A stretch of DNA of 31,132 bases from Firmicutes bacterium UBA6132 (GTDB lineage Bacteria; Bacillota_A; Clostridia; Tissierellales; Sedimentibacteraceae). The position numbers and the translations under genes were made by a program. Numbering within the stretch: position 1 is the first letter of the stretch; each line of letters begins with the position of its first letter. The notes beneath the pieces were generated by a model. It worked only from the letters and a program-made list of their open reading frames with translations, was not told where the DNA came from and searched no databases. Positions 7,611 through 14,376 of the stretch are shown here, piece after piece. The stretch spans positions 1 to 31,132 of the forward strand of contig DIVM01000200.1 in assembly GCA_002435835.1 (NCBI GenBank), read 5' to 3'.

Positions 7611-7686
7611 TTTACCAGAAAGTTAAGACAAAGTCACTAACTGGTAAAATCGCAATATGATTATCCTGCATTTATAGAATGCTGGT
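7611..7686 (+). ncRNA. structured 5' leader of yitT, possible cis-regulatory RNA
   Basis: Two hairpins can form in the predicted yitT leader. Hairpin 1 pairs TTTACCAG (7611-7618) with CTGGTAAA (7641-7648), a perfect 8 bp. Hairpin 2, near 7666-7686, pairs CCTGCATT with AATGCTGG with one T-T mismatch around a 5-base loop. No T run follows, so any control would act on translation or by protein binding. I do not recognise a known riboswitch class. Confidence 0.4.
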
Positions 7687-7730
7687 GCAAGTTATTATAG
7701 ATCAAAATAAATAAATCGAGAAGGTAAAAT

Positions 7731-8609
7731 ATGAACAATACTAAATTTTTAAAATTCATTAGTGATACTCTTTATTTAATTGTAGGATGCCTCGTAACAG
7801 CATTTGCGGTAAATTTCATCCTCAAGCCAAATGGTCTTGTGACAAGTGGAATTACAGGATTATCAATAATTCTCGAAAAATATTTAAACATCAATTATTC
7901 CTATATTTATTATTTTGGAACGCTTATAATATTAGTTTTAACTTTCATAACAATTGGAAAAAAGGAAATTACGAAAATTGTTTTTCTTTCTATTTTATAC
8001 CCAACAGTACTATTAGCAATGCAAAATATTGAATTTAAATTTGTTGAAAATGACTTGCTTTTAGCATCAATTTACTTTTCTATTTTTACCGGTATAGGTA
8101 TTGGAATAATACTTAGAAAAGGATTTTCTTTTGGAGGTACGGACACCCTTGCTAAAATACTCAATAAAAAGCTTTTTCCATCAATAAATATAAGTTATTT
8201 GATGCTGTTTTTAGACGGTTCTGTTTTAATAATCGCTGCATTTGCTTTCGGCAGAAATATTGCATTGTATTCCATAATCAGCCAGCTCATTATTACTAAA
8301 ATTTGTGATTATATAATAATCGGTTTTGGAAATAAATTGTACAAGCTTGAAATAATAAGCAGTAAGCATGATGAAATAAGCAAATTCATAATGTTTGAAC
8401 TTGGAAGAGGCGTCACTCTTATTCATGCAACAGGATGTTATACAAACGAAGATAAAATTCAGCTTGAATCTGTTTGTTCTCCAAGTCAGTCCGTTTTGAT
8501 TCAAAATTTTATTAAACAAACTGACCCAACTGCATTTGTAAAAGTAATACCAATAGTACATGTATTAGGCAAAGGAAACAGGTTCATAGACATAAATTTA
8601 GAAGACTAA
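7731..8609 (+). CDS. yitT: YitT family membrane protein (DUF161 repeats plus C-terminal DUF2179)
   Basis: The 292-residue protein has five to six hydrophobic segments in the first 205 residues (for example TLYLIVGCLVTAFAVNFIL and the glycine-rich IYFSIFTGIGIGIILRKGFSFGGTDTLA), followed by a soluble C-terminal DUF2179 domain from about 205: GRGVTLIHATGCYTNEDK, then DPTAFVKVIPIVHVLGKG. YitT proteins are widespread in Firmicutes; their transported substrate or role is not settled. GAGAAGG six bases before the ATG gives a good ribosome-binding site. It is one of only two plus-strand genes and ends at a bidirectional terminator shared with the convergent TPR gene. Confidence 0.92.
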   Translation: MNNTKFLKFISDTLYLIVGCLVTAFAVNFILKPNGLVTSGITGLSIILEKYLNINYSYIYYFGTLIILVLTFITIGKKEITKIVFLSILYPTVLLAMQNIEFKFVENDLLLASIYFSIFTGIGIGIILRKGFSFGGTDTLAKILNKKLFPSINISYLMLFLDGSVLIIAAFAFGRNIALYSIISQLIITKICDYIIIGFGNKLYKLEIISSKHDEISKFIMFELGRGVTLIHATGCYTNEDKIQLESVCSPSQSVLIQNFIKQTDPTAFVKVIPIVHVLGKGNRFIDINLED

Positions 8610-8610
8610 C

Positions 8611-8654
8611 AAAAACACACATTGATAATATTAAAATCATCAATGTGTGTTTTT
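8611..8654. terminator. bidirectional terminator between yitT and the TPR-like gene
   Basis: A perfect 16-bp stem (8611-8626 with 8639-8654, 12-base loop) has five A at one foot and five T at the other, so it can end transcription from both convergent genes. Confidence 0.9.
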
Positions 8655-8657
8655 ATG

Positions 8658-9305
8658 TTAGTTTACTGATAAATTTTCAAAAAAACTACCTTTACCGTAC
8701 AATTTTGATTTATTAAAACACAATTCACTTTCTACAAGATTACTTTCAATCTCATTTATTTTACCTAAGAAATAATACCCAAAAGCTATTCTATAATCAT
8801 TTTTTCCTTCAGAAGATAATTTTTCAAAAAATTGCTTATGACTTTCACTATTTCCATTATAATAATCCGAAACTGCATACATCATATCTATAGCTGATTT
8901 ATAAAAATCAAATTTTTCATATCGTTTTACAGCTTCTTTAGCTTCATTTAAATACTCATTTCCTTTTTCAATTTCACCATTAAAATACAAACTTAAAACT
9001 AAATTATGATAATAGATAGGTTGCCAATTAGGAGGAATTTTTTTAATATCAACAGTCAAAATATTTATAACATCTTCAAACCTACCAGCATATAAAAGAC
9101 CTGTAGTCTTTTGAATTAAATTTATATTTCTTTCAGTATCAGATTGAAGCTTTCTCAATAGCTTATCTACTTCAGCAATATATTTTTCAGGACTTTTATC
9201 TACATATAAAAGCTTGTTAAATTTATCCGTTTGTCTTTGAAGTTTAGCTCTCCTTATAAAAATGTATATAACATATGTTATTATAAAAACAATAATAATT
9301 TCCAT
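8658..9305 (-). CDS. membrane-anchored TPR-like protein, unknown function
   Basis: The ATG at 9305 is preceded by GGAGGAACT, with a second GGAGGAAC just upstream; an earlier ATG 22 codons away is not needed. The 215-residue protein opens with one membrane helix (residues 2-18, MEIIIVFIITYVIYIFI) followed by RR, so the rest faces the cytoplasm. The remainder is helical and reads like degenerate tetratricopeptide pairs: LYAGRFEDVINIL, YHNLVLSLYFNGEIEKGNEYLNEA, YAVSDYYNGNSESHKQFFEKL, AFGYYFLGKINEIESNLVESELCFNKS. TPR proteins serve as interaction scaffolds; no partner is indicated by the neighbours. Confidence 0.8.
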   Translation of the reverse strand: MEIIIVFIITYVIYIFIRRAKLQRQTDKFNKLLYVDKSPEKYIAEVDKLLRKLQSDTERNINLIQKTTGLLYAGRFEDVINILTVDIKKIPPNWQPIYYHNLVLSLYFNGEIEKGNEYLNEAKEAVKRYEKFDFYKSAIDMMYAVSDYYNGNSESHKQFFEKLSSEGKNDYRIAFGYYFLGKINEIESNLVESELCFNKSKLYGKGSFFENLSVN

Positions 9306-9424
9306 AGTTCCTCCGTTCCTCCCAATGACATTAATAAAATATAATACAAAAACAAAATCATTACTAAACATATTTTTAAATATTAACTAACTAAATAAAA
9401 TTGTTTAGATGCGTAAGAGTTAAA

Positions 9425-9490
9425 GATTAAATTATAATATTTTAACTGACGTTAGATGTTATTTTGGAAAGAAAATATTATAATTTAATC
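9425..9490. repeat. perfect 19-bp inverted repeat with 28-base loop
   Basis: Arms 9425-9443 and 9472-9490 are perfect inverted copies made almost wholly of A and T. Following T runs are poor on both strands, so it is not a standard terminator. It lies between topB and the TPR-like gene. A miniature transposon remnant or a structured RNA are both possible. Confidence 0.7.
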
Positions 9491-9496
9491 ACAATA

Positions 9497-9533
9497 ACCT
9501 AAGATGAAACTATCTGATCTTTTTACCTAAGAT
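9497..9533. repeat. 9-bp direct repeat downstream of topB
   Basis: ACCTAAGAT occurs at 9497-9505 and again at 9525-9533, 28 bases apart. There is no coding frame here. Significance is unknown. Confidence 0.4.
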
Positions 9534-9550
9534 AACAAATATATAAATTA

Positions 9551-11725
9551 TTATAATTTTAATTTAGCCAAAGCATCTGCTAAAGCAGTATTTATAGGTT
9601 CATCTTCCTTTTTACTTTGCTTATTTATATACTTCATAGCATCTTTATTTGAAACAGAAGAAGTTTCATTTTGTTTTCTTTTATTAAATGCAGAAAGTTT
9701 TTCTCTAAAACCACATTTGCAAACAAAAATTTTACCTTCCCCTTCCCCTTTAAGTTCTAATTTTTTATGACAATTAGGGCATCTTGCATTAGTTATTTGA
9801 GCAAGTCCTTTTTTATAACCACATTCTCTGTTTTGACACACAAGCATTGTTCCTTTTTTTCCTTTAACTTCAAGCAAATAATTTCCGCAATCAGGACATT
9901 TTGATTTTGTTTCGTTGTCATGTATATATTTTTTATCGCTTGATTTTATTCCTTTTATAATCGTTTGAGTGTAATTTTTCATTTCATCTATAAAAACATT
10001 TTTATTAATTTTACCTTTTGCTATATCATCAAGCTTTTGTTCCCATTCTGCAGTTAAAACTGGTGATTTTATTTCTTCTGGGGAAAGATCTAAAAGCTGT
10101 CTTCCTTTTGAAGTTGTATAGAGGTATTTATCTTTTTTCTCTATAACAAATGAATTAAATAATTTTTCAATTATATCAGCTCTCGTGGCAACTGTTCCTA
10201 AACCACCTTTTTCTCCAATTGTCTTTTTCAAATCTTTATCGGCATTTTTCATATATTTAACTGGGTTTTCCATAGCAGACAAAAGGCTTGCTTCAGTAAA
10301 TCTTTGTGGAGGTTTAGTTTCTCCAACAGTCTTTTTTATTGAAGTAATTTTAATTGAATTACCTTTTTTAAGATTTTCTATTAAATTAATAGGATAATCG
10401 TCCAATATTTCATCATCTTCGTAAACAGAATAAATTTCTTTCCATCCTAAAGAAAGAGTAACTTTTCCTTTTGAAACAAAACTTTCACTGCCTATTTTTC
10501 CGTTTATAACTATTTTTTCAAATTCAAACGGTTTTGACAAAACAGCTAAAAATCTTTTTACAACTAAATCAAATATTTTCCTTTCTTTGTCAGACAAATC
10601 ATTTAAGAAAACTGTTTGTTCAGTAGGTATAATAGCATGGTGATCAGAAACTTTAGCGTCATTTACAAAATTCTTACTACCTTTAATAGGATTCATATAA
10701 ATTTTATGAGCTATTTTTGAATAAGGCCCTACGCTTACTGCTTTTACTCTGTCTTTTAATGTTTCAACTATGTCTTCACTAACATATCTCGAATCAGTTC
10801 TTGGATATGTCAAAACTTTATGGCGTTCATACAATGATTGCATTATGGAAAGAGTTTCTTTAGCAGAAAAATCATAAATTTTATTTGCATCCCTTTGAAG
10901 TTCAGTTAAATCATACAAAAGAGGTGCATAAGTTTGACTTTTAGTTCTTGATACACTTTCAACTGTAAAATCTTTATTTTTTATTGAATTTAAAATATTA
11001 TCACACTTACTTTCATCAAATGTTTTTGTATCATTTTTTTCATCGTGATATAAAAATTTAAAACTATGAGAATAAGCTTCTATTCCATAAAATTCTTTTG
11101 GCTTAAAATTTCTAATTTCATCTTCCAAAGAAGCAATCATAAAAACAGTAGGAGTTTGAACTCTTCCGCATGAAAGTTGTGCATTATATTTACAAGTTAA
11201 TGCCCTTGTTGCATTTATTCCCACAATCCAATCTGCTTCAGCTCTTGCTATAGCTGAATGATATAAATTTTCATAAAGTCGGCCATCTTTTAATTTATTA
11301 AAGCCATCTTTAATTGCTTTATCAGTGACAGATGATATCCAAAGTCTTTTTATTGGTTTTTTAATATTCGATTTTTCTATTATCCATCTTGCAACGAGTT
11401 CCCCTTCTCTGCCAGCATCCGTTGCAATAATTATTTCTTTTACATCCGATCTTGTTAATAAACTTTTTACTATTTCGTATTGTTGTTTAGTTTTTTTAAT
11501 TACTTGTATTTTCATTTGTTTTGGTATTATAGGTAAATCATTTAATTCCCATGTTTTATATTTAATGTCATAGCTTTCTGGATCAGATAGTTCCACAAGA
11601 TGTCCGTATGCCCATGTTACTACATAATCATTGCCTTCTAAATAACCATTTAAACTTTTATTGCATCCTAAAACTTTTGCTATATCTTTTCCAACTGATG
11701 GTTTTTCTGCGATTACTAATTTCAT
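9551..11725 (-). CDS. topB: DNA topoisomerase III
   Basis: A type IA topoisomerase that relaxes or decatenates DNA by cutting one strand. The 724-residue protein starts with the Toprim domain (IAEKPSVG with Glu7, and DAGREGE at 103-109 holding the metal acidic residues). Next come SCGRVQTPT (186-193) and the active-site block HKVLTYPRTDSRY with the covalent Tyr307. The C-terminus has two zinc ribbons near 613-683, with CPDCGNY...CQNRECGY and CPNCHKK...CKCGF. The start is an ATG with AAAGGA upstream. The SSB-like gene lies directly upstream on the same strand; topoisomerase III is known to bind the SSB acidic tail in E. coli, so a functional pairing is plausible. Confidence 0.96.
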   Translation of the reverse strand: MKLVIAEKPSVGKDIAKVLGCNKSLNGYLEGNDYVVTWAYGHLVELSDPESYDIKYKTWELNDLPIIPKQMKIQVIKKTKQQYEIVKSLLTRSDVKEIIIATDAGREGELVARWIIEKSNIKKPIKRLWISSVTDKAIKDGFNKLKDGRLYENLYHSAIARAEADWIVGINATRALTCKYNAQLSCGRVQTPTVFMIASLEDEIRNFKPKEFYGIEAYSHSFKFLYHDEKNDTKTFDESKCDNILNSIKNKDFTVESVSRTKSQTYAPLLYDLTELQRDANKIYDFSAKETLSIMQSLYERHKVLTYPRTDSRYVSEDIVETLKDRVKAVSVGPYSKIAHKIYMNPIKGSKNFVNDAKVSDHHAIIPTEQTVFLNDLSDKERKIFDLVVKRFLAVLSKPFEFEKIVINGKIGSESFVSKGKVTLSLGWKEIYSVYEDDEILDDYPINLIENLKKGNSIKITSIKKTVGETKPPQRFTEASLLSAMENPVKYMKNADKDLKKTIGEKGGLGTVATRADIIEKLFNSFVIEKKDKYLYTTSKGRQLLDLSPEEIKSPVLTAEWEQKLDDIAKGKINKNVFIDEMKNYTQTIIKGIKSSDKKYIHDNETKSKCPDCGNYLLEVKGKKGTMLVCQNRECGYKKGLAQITNARCPNCHKKLELKGEGEGKIFVCKCGFREKLSAFNKRKQNETSSVSNKDAMKYINKQSKKEDEPINTALADALAKLKL

Positions 11726-11816
11726 TTTAATTCCTTTTCTAAAATATAATATTGTTTCAAAACCATTTTAACATATAGCAAATGAAATTAATATATATTT
11801 TGAGAAATTAAATAAG

Positions 11817-11842
11817 ACCGCAATCTCATTACAAATTGCGGT
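11817..11842 (-). terminator. hairpin upstream of topB, possible terminator for the SSB-like gene
   Basis: ACCGCAAT and ATTGCGGT form a perfect 8-bp stem around a 10-base loop. On the minus strand it is followed by a broken T-rich tract (TCTTATTTAATTT), so it is a weak candidate. Its right arm is also part of the 16-bp direct repeat described separately. Confidence 0.4.
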
Positions 11843-11961
11843 TGACTTACCTATATTTTATTCTTTAAGGTTAATTAAAGTTGGAAGCGCAGTCTCGCAA
11901 ATCAAATTTGCTTGCTCGCTGCCGCTCACACAAATTTGGAGCTCGTTGCGGTTGACCTACC
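11836..11961. repeat. GC-richer intergenic block bounded by 16-bp direct repeats
   Basis: TTGCGGTTGACTTACC (11836-11851) recurs as TTGCGGTTGACCTACC (11946-11961), 15 of 16 bases alike, 110 bases apart. Between them is a stretch clearly richer in G and C than the window, with small inverted repeats (GCAAAT/ATTTGC near 11900). The second copy contains GCGGT/ACCGC, and CCATTTTT/AAAAATGG (11963-11994) follows. No open frame covers it. It looks like a dispersed intergenic repeat or a mobile-element scar. Confidence 0.55.
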
Positions 11962-12006
11962 GCCATTTTTCAGAAAAATCACTCTAAAAAATGGGGTTAG
12001 GGCATA

Positions 12007-12684
12007 CTAAAATAATTCTTCTTCATCTTCTTTTTTTCTATTGTTTTCAGTTTTAATATGTTCTAATTTTGTTATGGAAACTTCATATGCAGTTTTGGTA
12101 TCGTAATCATCGTAATCATTTTTCTTCTGATATTTTCTACTTTGAATTCTTCCCCAAACTTTAACATGGTCTCCTACTTCTAATTTTTCACAGTATCTTG
12201 CATTTCTGCCCCATGAAATACATGGAATATAATCTGATTTATTATAGGATCTGTTAACTGCAATAAGCATGTCTGTGATTTCTCTACCAAAAGGAGTTGT
12301 CCTGTATTTAGTTTCTTTGCACAAAAATCCATTTAAAAATACTTCGTTCGGATGTCTTTTCAACTCTTCTAATTCCACTTCATCTGGAACTTTTATATCT
12401 CTAACAAAAATTCTCAACAAAAGCTTGTTGCTTGAGTCCTCATATCTATTATATGACCTGAACTGACCATCGATAACAATATAATTTCCTATATCCATAT
12501 TGATATCATTAATTAGTCTTTCAGAAATAATGACTGGTAAAAGATCCTTAGTATCACTTAACCTTGGTACAGCTAAATAAAATTCATAAAAGTTTTCTCC
12601 AAATACCTCGTGGCTAAATTCCAGGCTTGTGTGTACTGTTCCCACAACTCTGATGTAATTTGACTGCATTTGTTTATCGTTCAT
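12007..12684 (-). CDS. SSB-like protein with two OB folds and an acidic C-terminal tail
   Basis: The 225-residue protein carries two SSB-type domains in tandem. The first (about 9-100: NYIRVVGTV, FYEFYLAVPRLSD, YIVIDGQFRSYN) is the more diverged. The second (about 113-212: NEVFLNGFLCKETKYRTTPFGREITDMLIAVNRSY, IPCISWGRNARYCEKLEVGDHVKVWGRIQSRKY) is a clear SSB fold. The end KKEDEEELF is short and acidic with a terminal Leu-Phe, recalling the D-D-D-I-P-F tip by which SSB recruits repair enzymes. This is not the usual replicative SSB of about 150 residues. GGGGGAAG seven bases before the ATG sets the start. It lies upstream of topB on the same strand. Confidence 0.8.
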   Translation of the reverse strand: MNDKQMQSNYIRVVGTVHTSLEFSHEVFGENFYEFYLAVPRLSDTKDLLPVIISERLINDINMDIGNYIVIDGQFRSYNRYEDSSNKLLLRIFVRDIKVPDEVELEELKRHPNEVFLNGFLCKETKYRTTPFGREITDMLIAVNRSYNKSDYIPCISWGRNARYCEKLEVGDHVKVWGRIQSRKYQKKNDYDDYDTKTAYEVSITKLEHIKTENNRKKEDEEELF

Positions 12685-12769
12685 ACAATTTCTTCCCCCT
12701 ATAATTTATCTTATATATTCCATGATATTCAAACAAATTTAATATATGCGCTTTATTGGTAAAATTTTA

Positions 12770-12798
12770 TTGAAGTTTAATTTTTTATGTTATATAAT
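12770..12798 (+). promoter_or_regulatory. promoter of ychF
   Basis: TTGAAG (12770-12775), a 17-base spacer and TATAAT (12793-12798) lie about 50 bases before the ychF ATG. Confidence 0.7.
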
Positions 12799-12849
12799 GA
12801 AATGAAATTTTTAATATTACTGATTTATAAATGAAAGGACGAAATATAT

Positions 12850-13941
12850 ATGAAATTAGGTATCGTAGGACTTCCTAATGTAGGTAAAAGTACATTATTT
12901 AACGCAATAACATCTGCAGGAGCTGAATCTGCAAACTACCCATTTTGCACCATTGAGCCAAATGTAGGAGTTGTTAGCGTTCCAGATAAAAGATTGGAAT
13001 TTTTAGCTCAAATGAGCAATTCAGGAAAAATAATTCCTGCTGTAATAGAATTTTTTGATATAGCAGGTTTAGTTAAAGGAGCAAGTAAAGGCGAAGGTCT
13101 TGGAAATAAATTTTTATCCCATATAAGAGAAGTTGAATCAATTGTACATGTTGTAAGATGTTTTGATGATGAAAATGTAATTCACGTTGAATCTTCTGTA
13201 GATCCTAAAAGAGATATAGACATAATAGAACTTGAACTAATTCTTGCAGACTTAGAAGTTATGAGCAAAAGAATGGAAAGATTAGTTAAATTGACTAAAA
13301 ATGACAAATCCCTAATACCTGAAATGGAATTAGTAACAAGAATTGTAGAAACTTTAGAACAAGAAAAGCCAGCACGTTATATGGAATGTAACTCTGAAGA
13401 AGATAAGTTGTTAAAAACATTTAATTTAATAACAGCAAAACCTGTTTTATATGCTGCTAATGTTGATGAAGAATATTTAACAAATCCTGATGATAACAAA
13501 TATGTTAACATAGTTAAAGAACATGCATCTGTTGATGGTTCAGAAGTTATAGTTGTATGCGGAAAAATTGAAGAAGAAATTTCAACATTAGAAGATGATG
13601 AAAAAGCAGAATTTTTACAAGAATTAGGTCTTTCAGAATCAGGACTTGATAAATTAATAAGAGCTTCTTATCACCTTTTAGGTCTTATTAGCTATTTTAC
13701 AACAGGACCTATGGAAACAAGAGCTTGGACTATTATAAAAGGAACTAAAGCTCCTCAAGCTGCTGGTAAAATTCACTCAGATATTGAAAGAGGTTTTATC
13801 AGAGCAGAAGTAACTGCATTTAAAGATGCTGAAACATTGGGTACAATGGCTGCAGTAAAAGAAAAAGGATTAATGCGTCTTGAAGGTAAAGAATATGTAA
13901 TGGAAGACGGAGATATAGTATTATTTAGATTTAACGTATAA
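12850..13941 (+). CDS. ychF: ribosome-associated ATPase YchF (Obg-like ATPase 1)
   Basis: The protein is 363 residues, the exact usual length of the family. The P-loop GLPNVGKST is at 7-15, the switch II motif FFDIAGLVKGASKGEGLGNKFL begins at 68, and NVDE (204-207) replaces the GTPase NKxD motif, which is why YchF prefers ATP. The C-terminal TGS domain (about 278-363) is present, with the family ending GDIVLFRFNV. YchF binds ribosomes and acts in stress and translation quality control. AAAGGA ten bases before the ATG is the ribosome-binding site. It has its own promoter and terminator, so it is monocistronic. Confidence 0.98.
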   Translation: MKLGIVGLPNVGKSTLFNAITSAGAESANYPFCTIEPNVGVVSVPDKRLEFLAQMSNSGKIIPAVIEFFDIAGLVKGASKGEGLGNKFLSHIREVESIVHVVRCFDDENVIHVESSVDPKRDIDIIELELILADLEVMSKRMERLVKLTKNDKSLIPEMELVTRIVETLEQEKPARYMECNSEEDKLLKTFNLITAKPVLYAANVDEEYLTNPDDNKYVNIVKEHASVDGSEVIVVCGKIEEEISTLEDDEKAEFLQELGLSESGLDKLIRASYHLLGLISYFTTGPMETRAWTIIKGTKAPQAAGKIHSDIERGFIRAEVTAFKDAETLGTMAAVKEKGLMRLEGKEYVMEDGDIVLFRFNV

Positions 13942-13950
13942 ATTAAATAT

Positions 13951-14000
13951 TAAGCGTGTAAATGTTGCTAAAACGCAATATATACACGCTTATTTTTTTT
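13951..14000 (+). terminator. terminator after ychF
   Basis: A 10-bp perfect outer stem (TAAGCGTGTA with TACACGCTTA) with an inner TTGC/GCAA pairing is followed by eight T. Confidence 0.92.
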
Positions 14001-14052
14001 AATAATCAACATACCAGTCCGTAAATTTTTGAAGACCATATTTCCTGCAATA
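13999..14052 (-). pseudogene. possible C-terminal scrap of a nucleotide-sugar epimerase/dehydratase gene
   Basis: Between two stop codons the minus strand encodes YCRKYGLQKFTDWYVDY and a TAA. The pattern GL-x-x-F-x-x-WY-x-x-Y at the very end of a protein is typical of NAD-dependent sugar epimerases and dehydratases. It has no start codon. It lies at the far end of the decayed polysaccharide operon, where such a gene would be expected. The stretch is short, so chance resemblance is possible. Confidence 0.3.
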
Positions 14053-14149
14053 TCACATTTAATAAATATAAAACTATTAAATGTTTTAAGTATATGTAAG
14101 CGGTCATTTTTTTAATTTACATCGTATGCAACCCCACTATAAAACTAAT

Positions 14150-14367
14150 TTAATTTTTATTTGTTACATTTGAAATGTCAAAATATCTCCCAAGTTCATA
14201 ATCATAATCAACAGGTTCAAATGCTACCGTTGCTGAATTTAGACATACAGCTTTTTTAACACCAATATATTCAACAATTTTTCTTTCTAATTCGTTTGTT
14301 CTTATTCCAGTTGTAATCCAACCAGATTTCATAAAAATGGTATGTTTCTTATTTTCCCTTCTGTCAT
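14150..14367 (-). pseudogene. DegT/DnrJ/EryC1/StrS aminotransferase remnant
   Basis: An ATG at 14367 with GAGG seven bases upstream opens a frame reading MTEGKIRNIPF, the usual N-terminus of sugar aminotransferases of this family, then hits TGA at 14331-14329. One frame over, from 14332, the text resumes with MKSGWITTGIRTNELERKI and EYIGVKKAVCLNSATVA, a clear family match that normally follows the first block after about 20 more residues. So an internal deletion with a frameshift has occurred. After SATVAF the sequence leaves the family (EPVDYDYELGRYFD) and stops at 14150, so the remaining 300 or so residues, including the PLP-binding Lys, are gone. It follows the dehydratase gene by 9 bases and would have aminated that enzyme's 4-keto sugar product. 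Confidence 0.8.
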
Positions 14368-14376
14368 AAACTTACC

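Noticed and set aside
7604..7730. Known riboswitch class upstream of yitT
   Set aside because: The sequence lacks the conserved core motifs I could recall for the THF, ZTP, fluoride, preQ1, guanidine or T-box classes, so I call only a structured leader.
8226..8561. 111-codon minus-strand frame opposite yitT
   Set aside because: Antisense shadow; rich in Tyr, Cys and Asn, with no ribosome-binding site.
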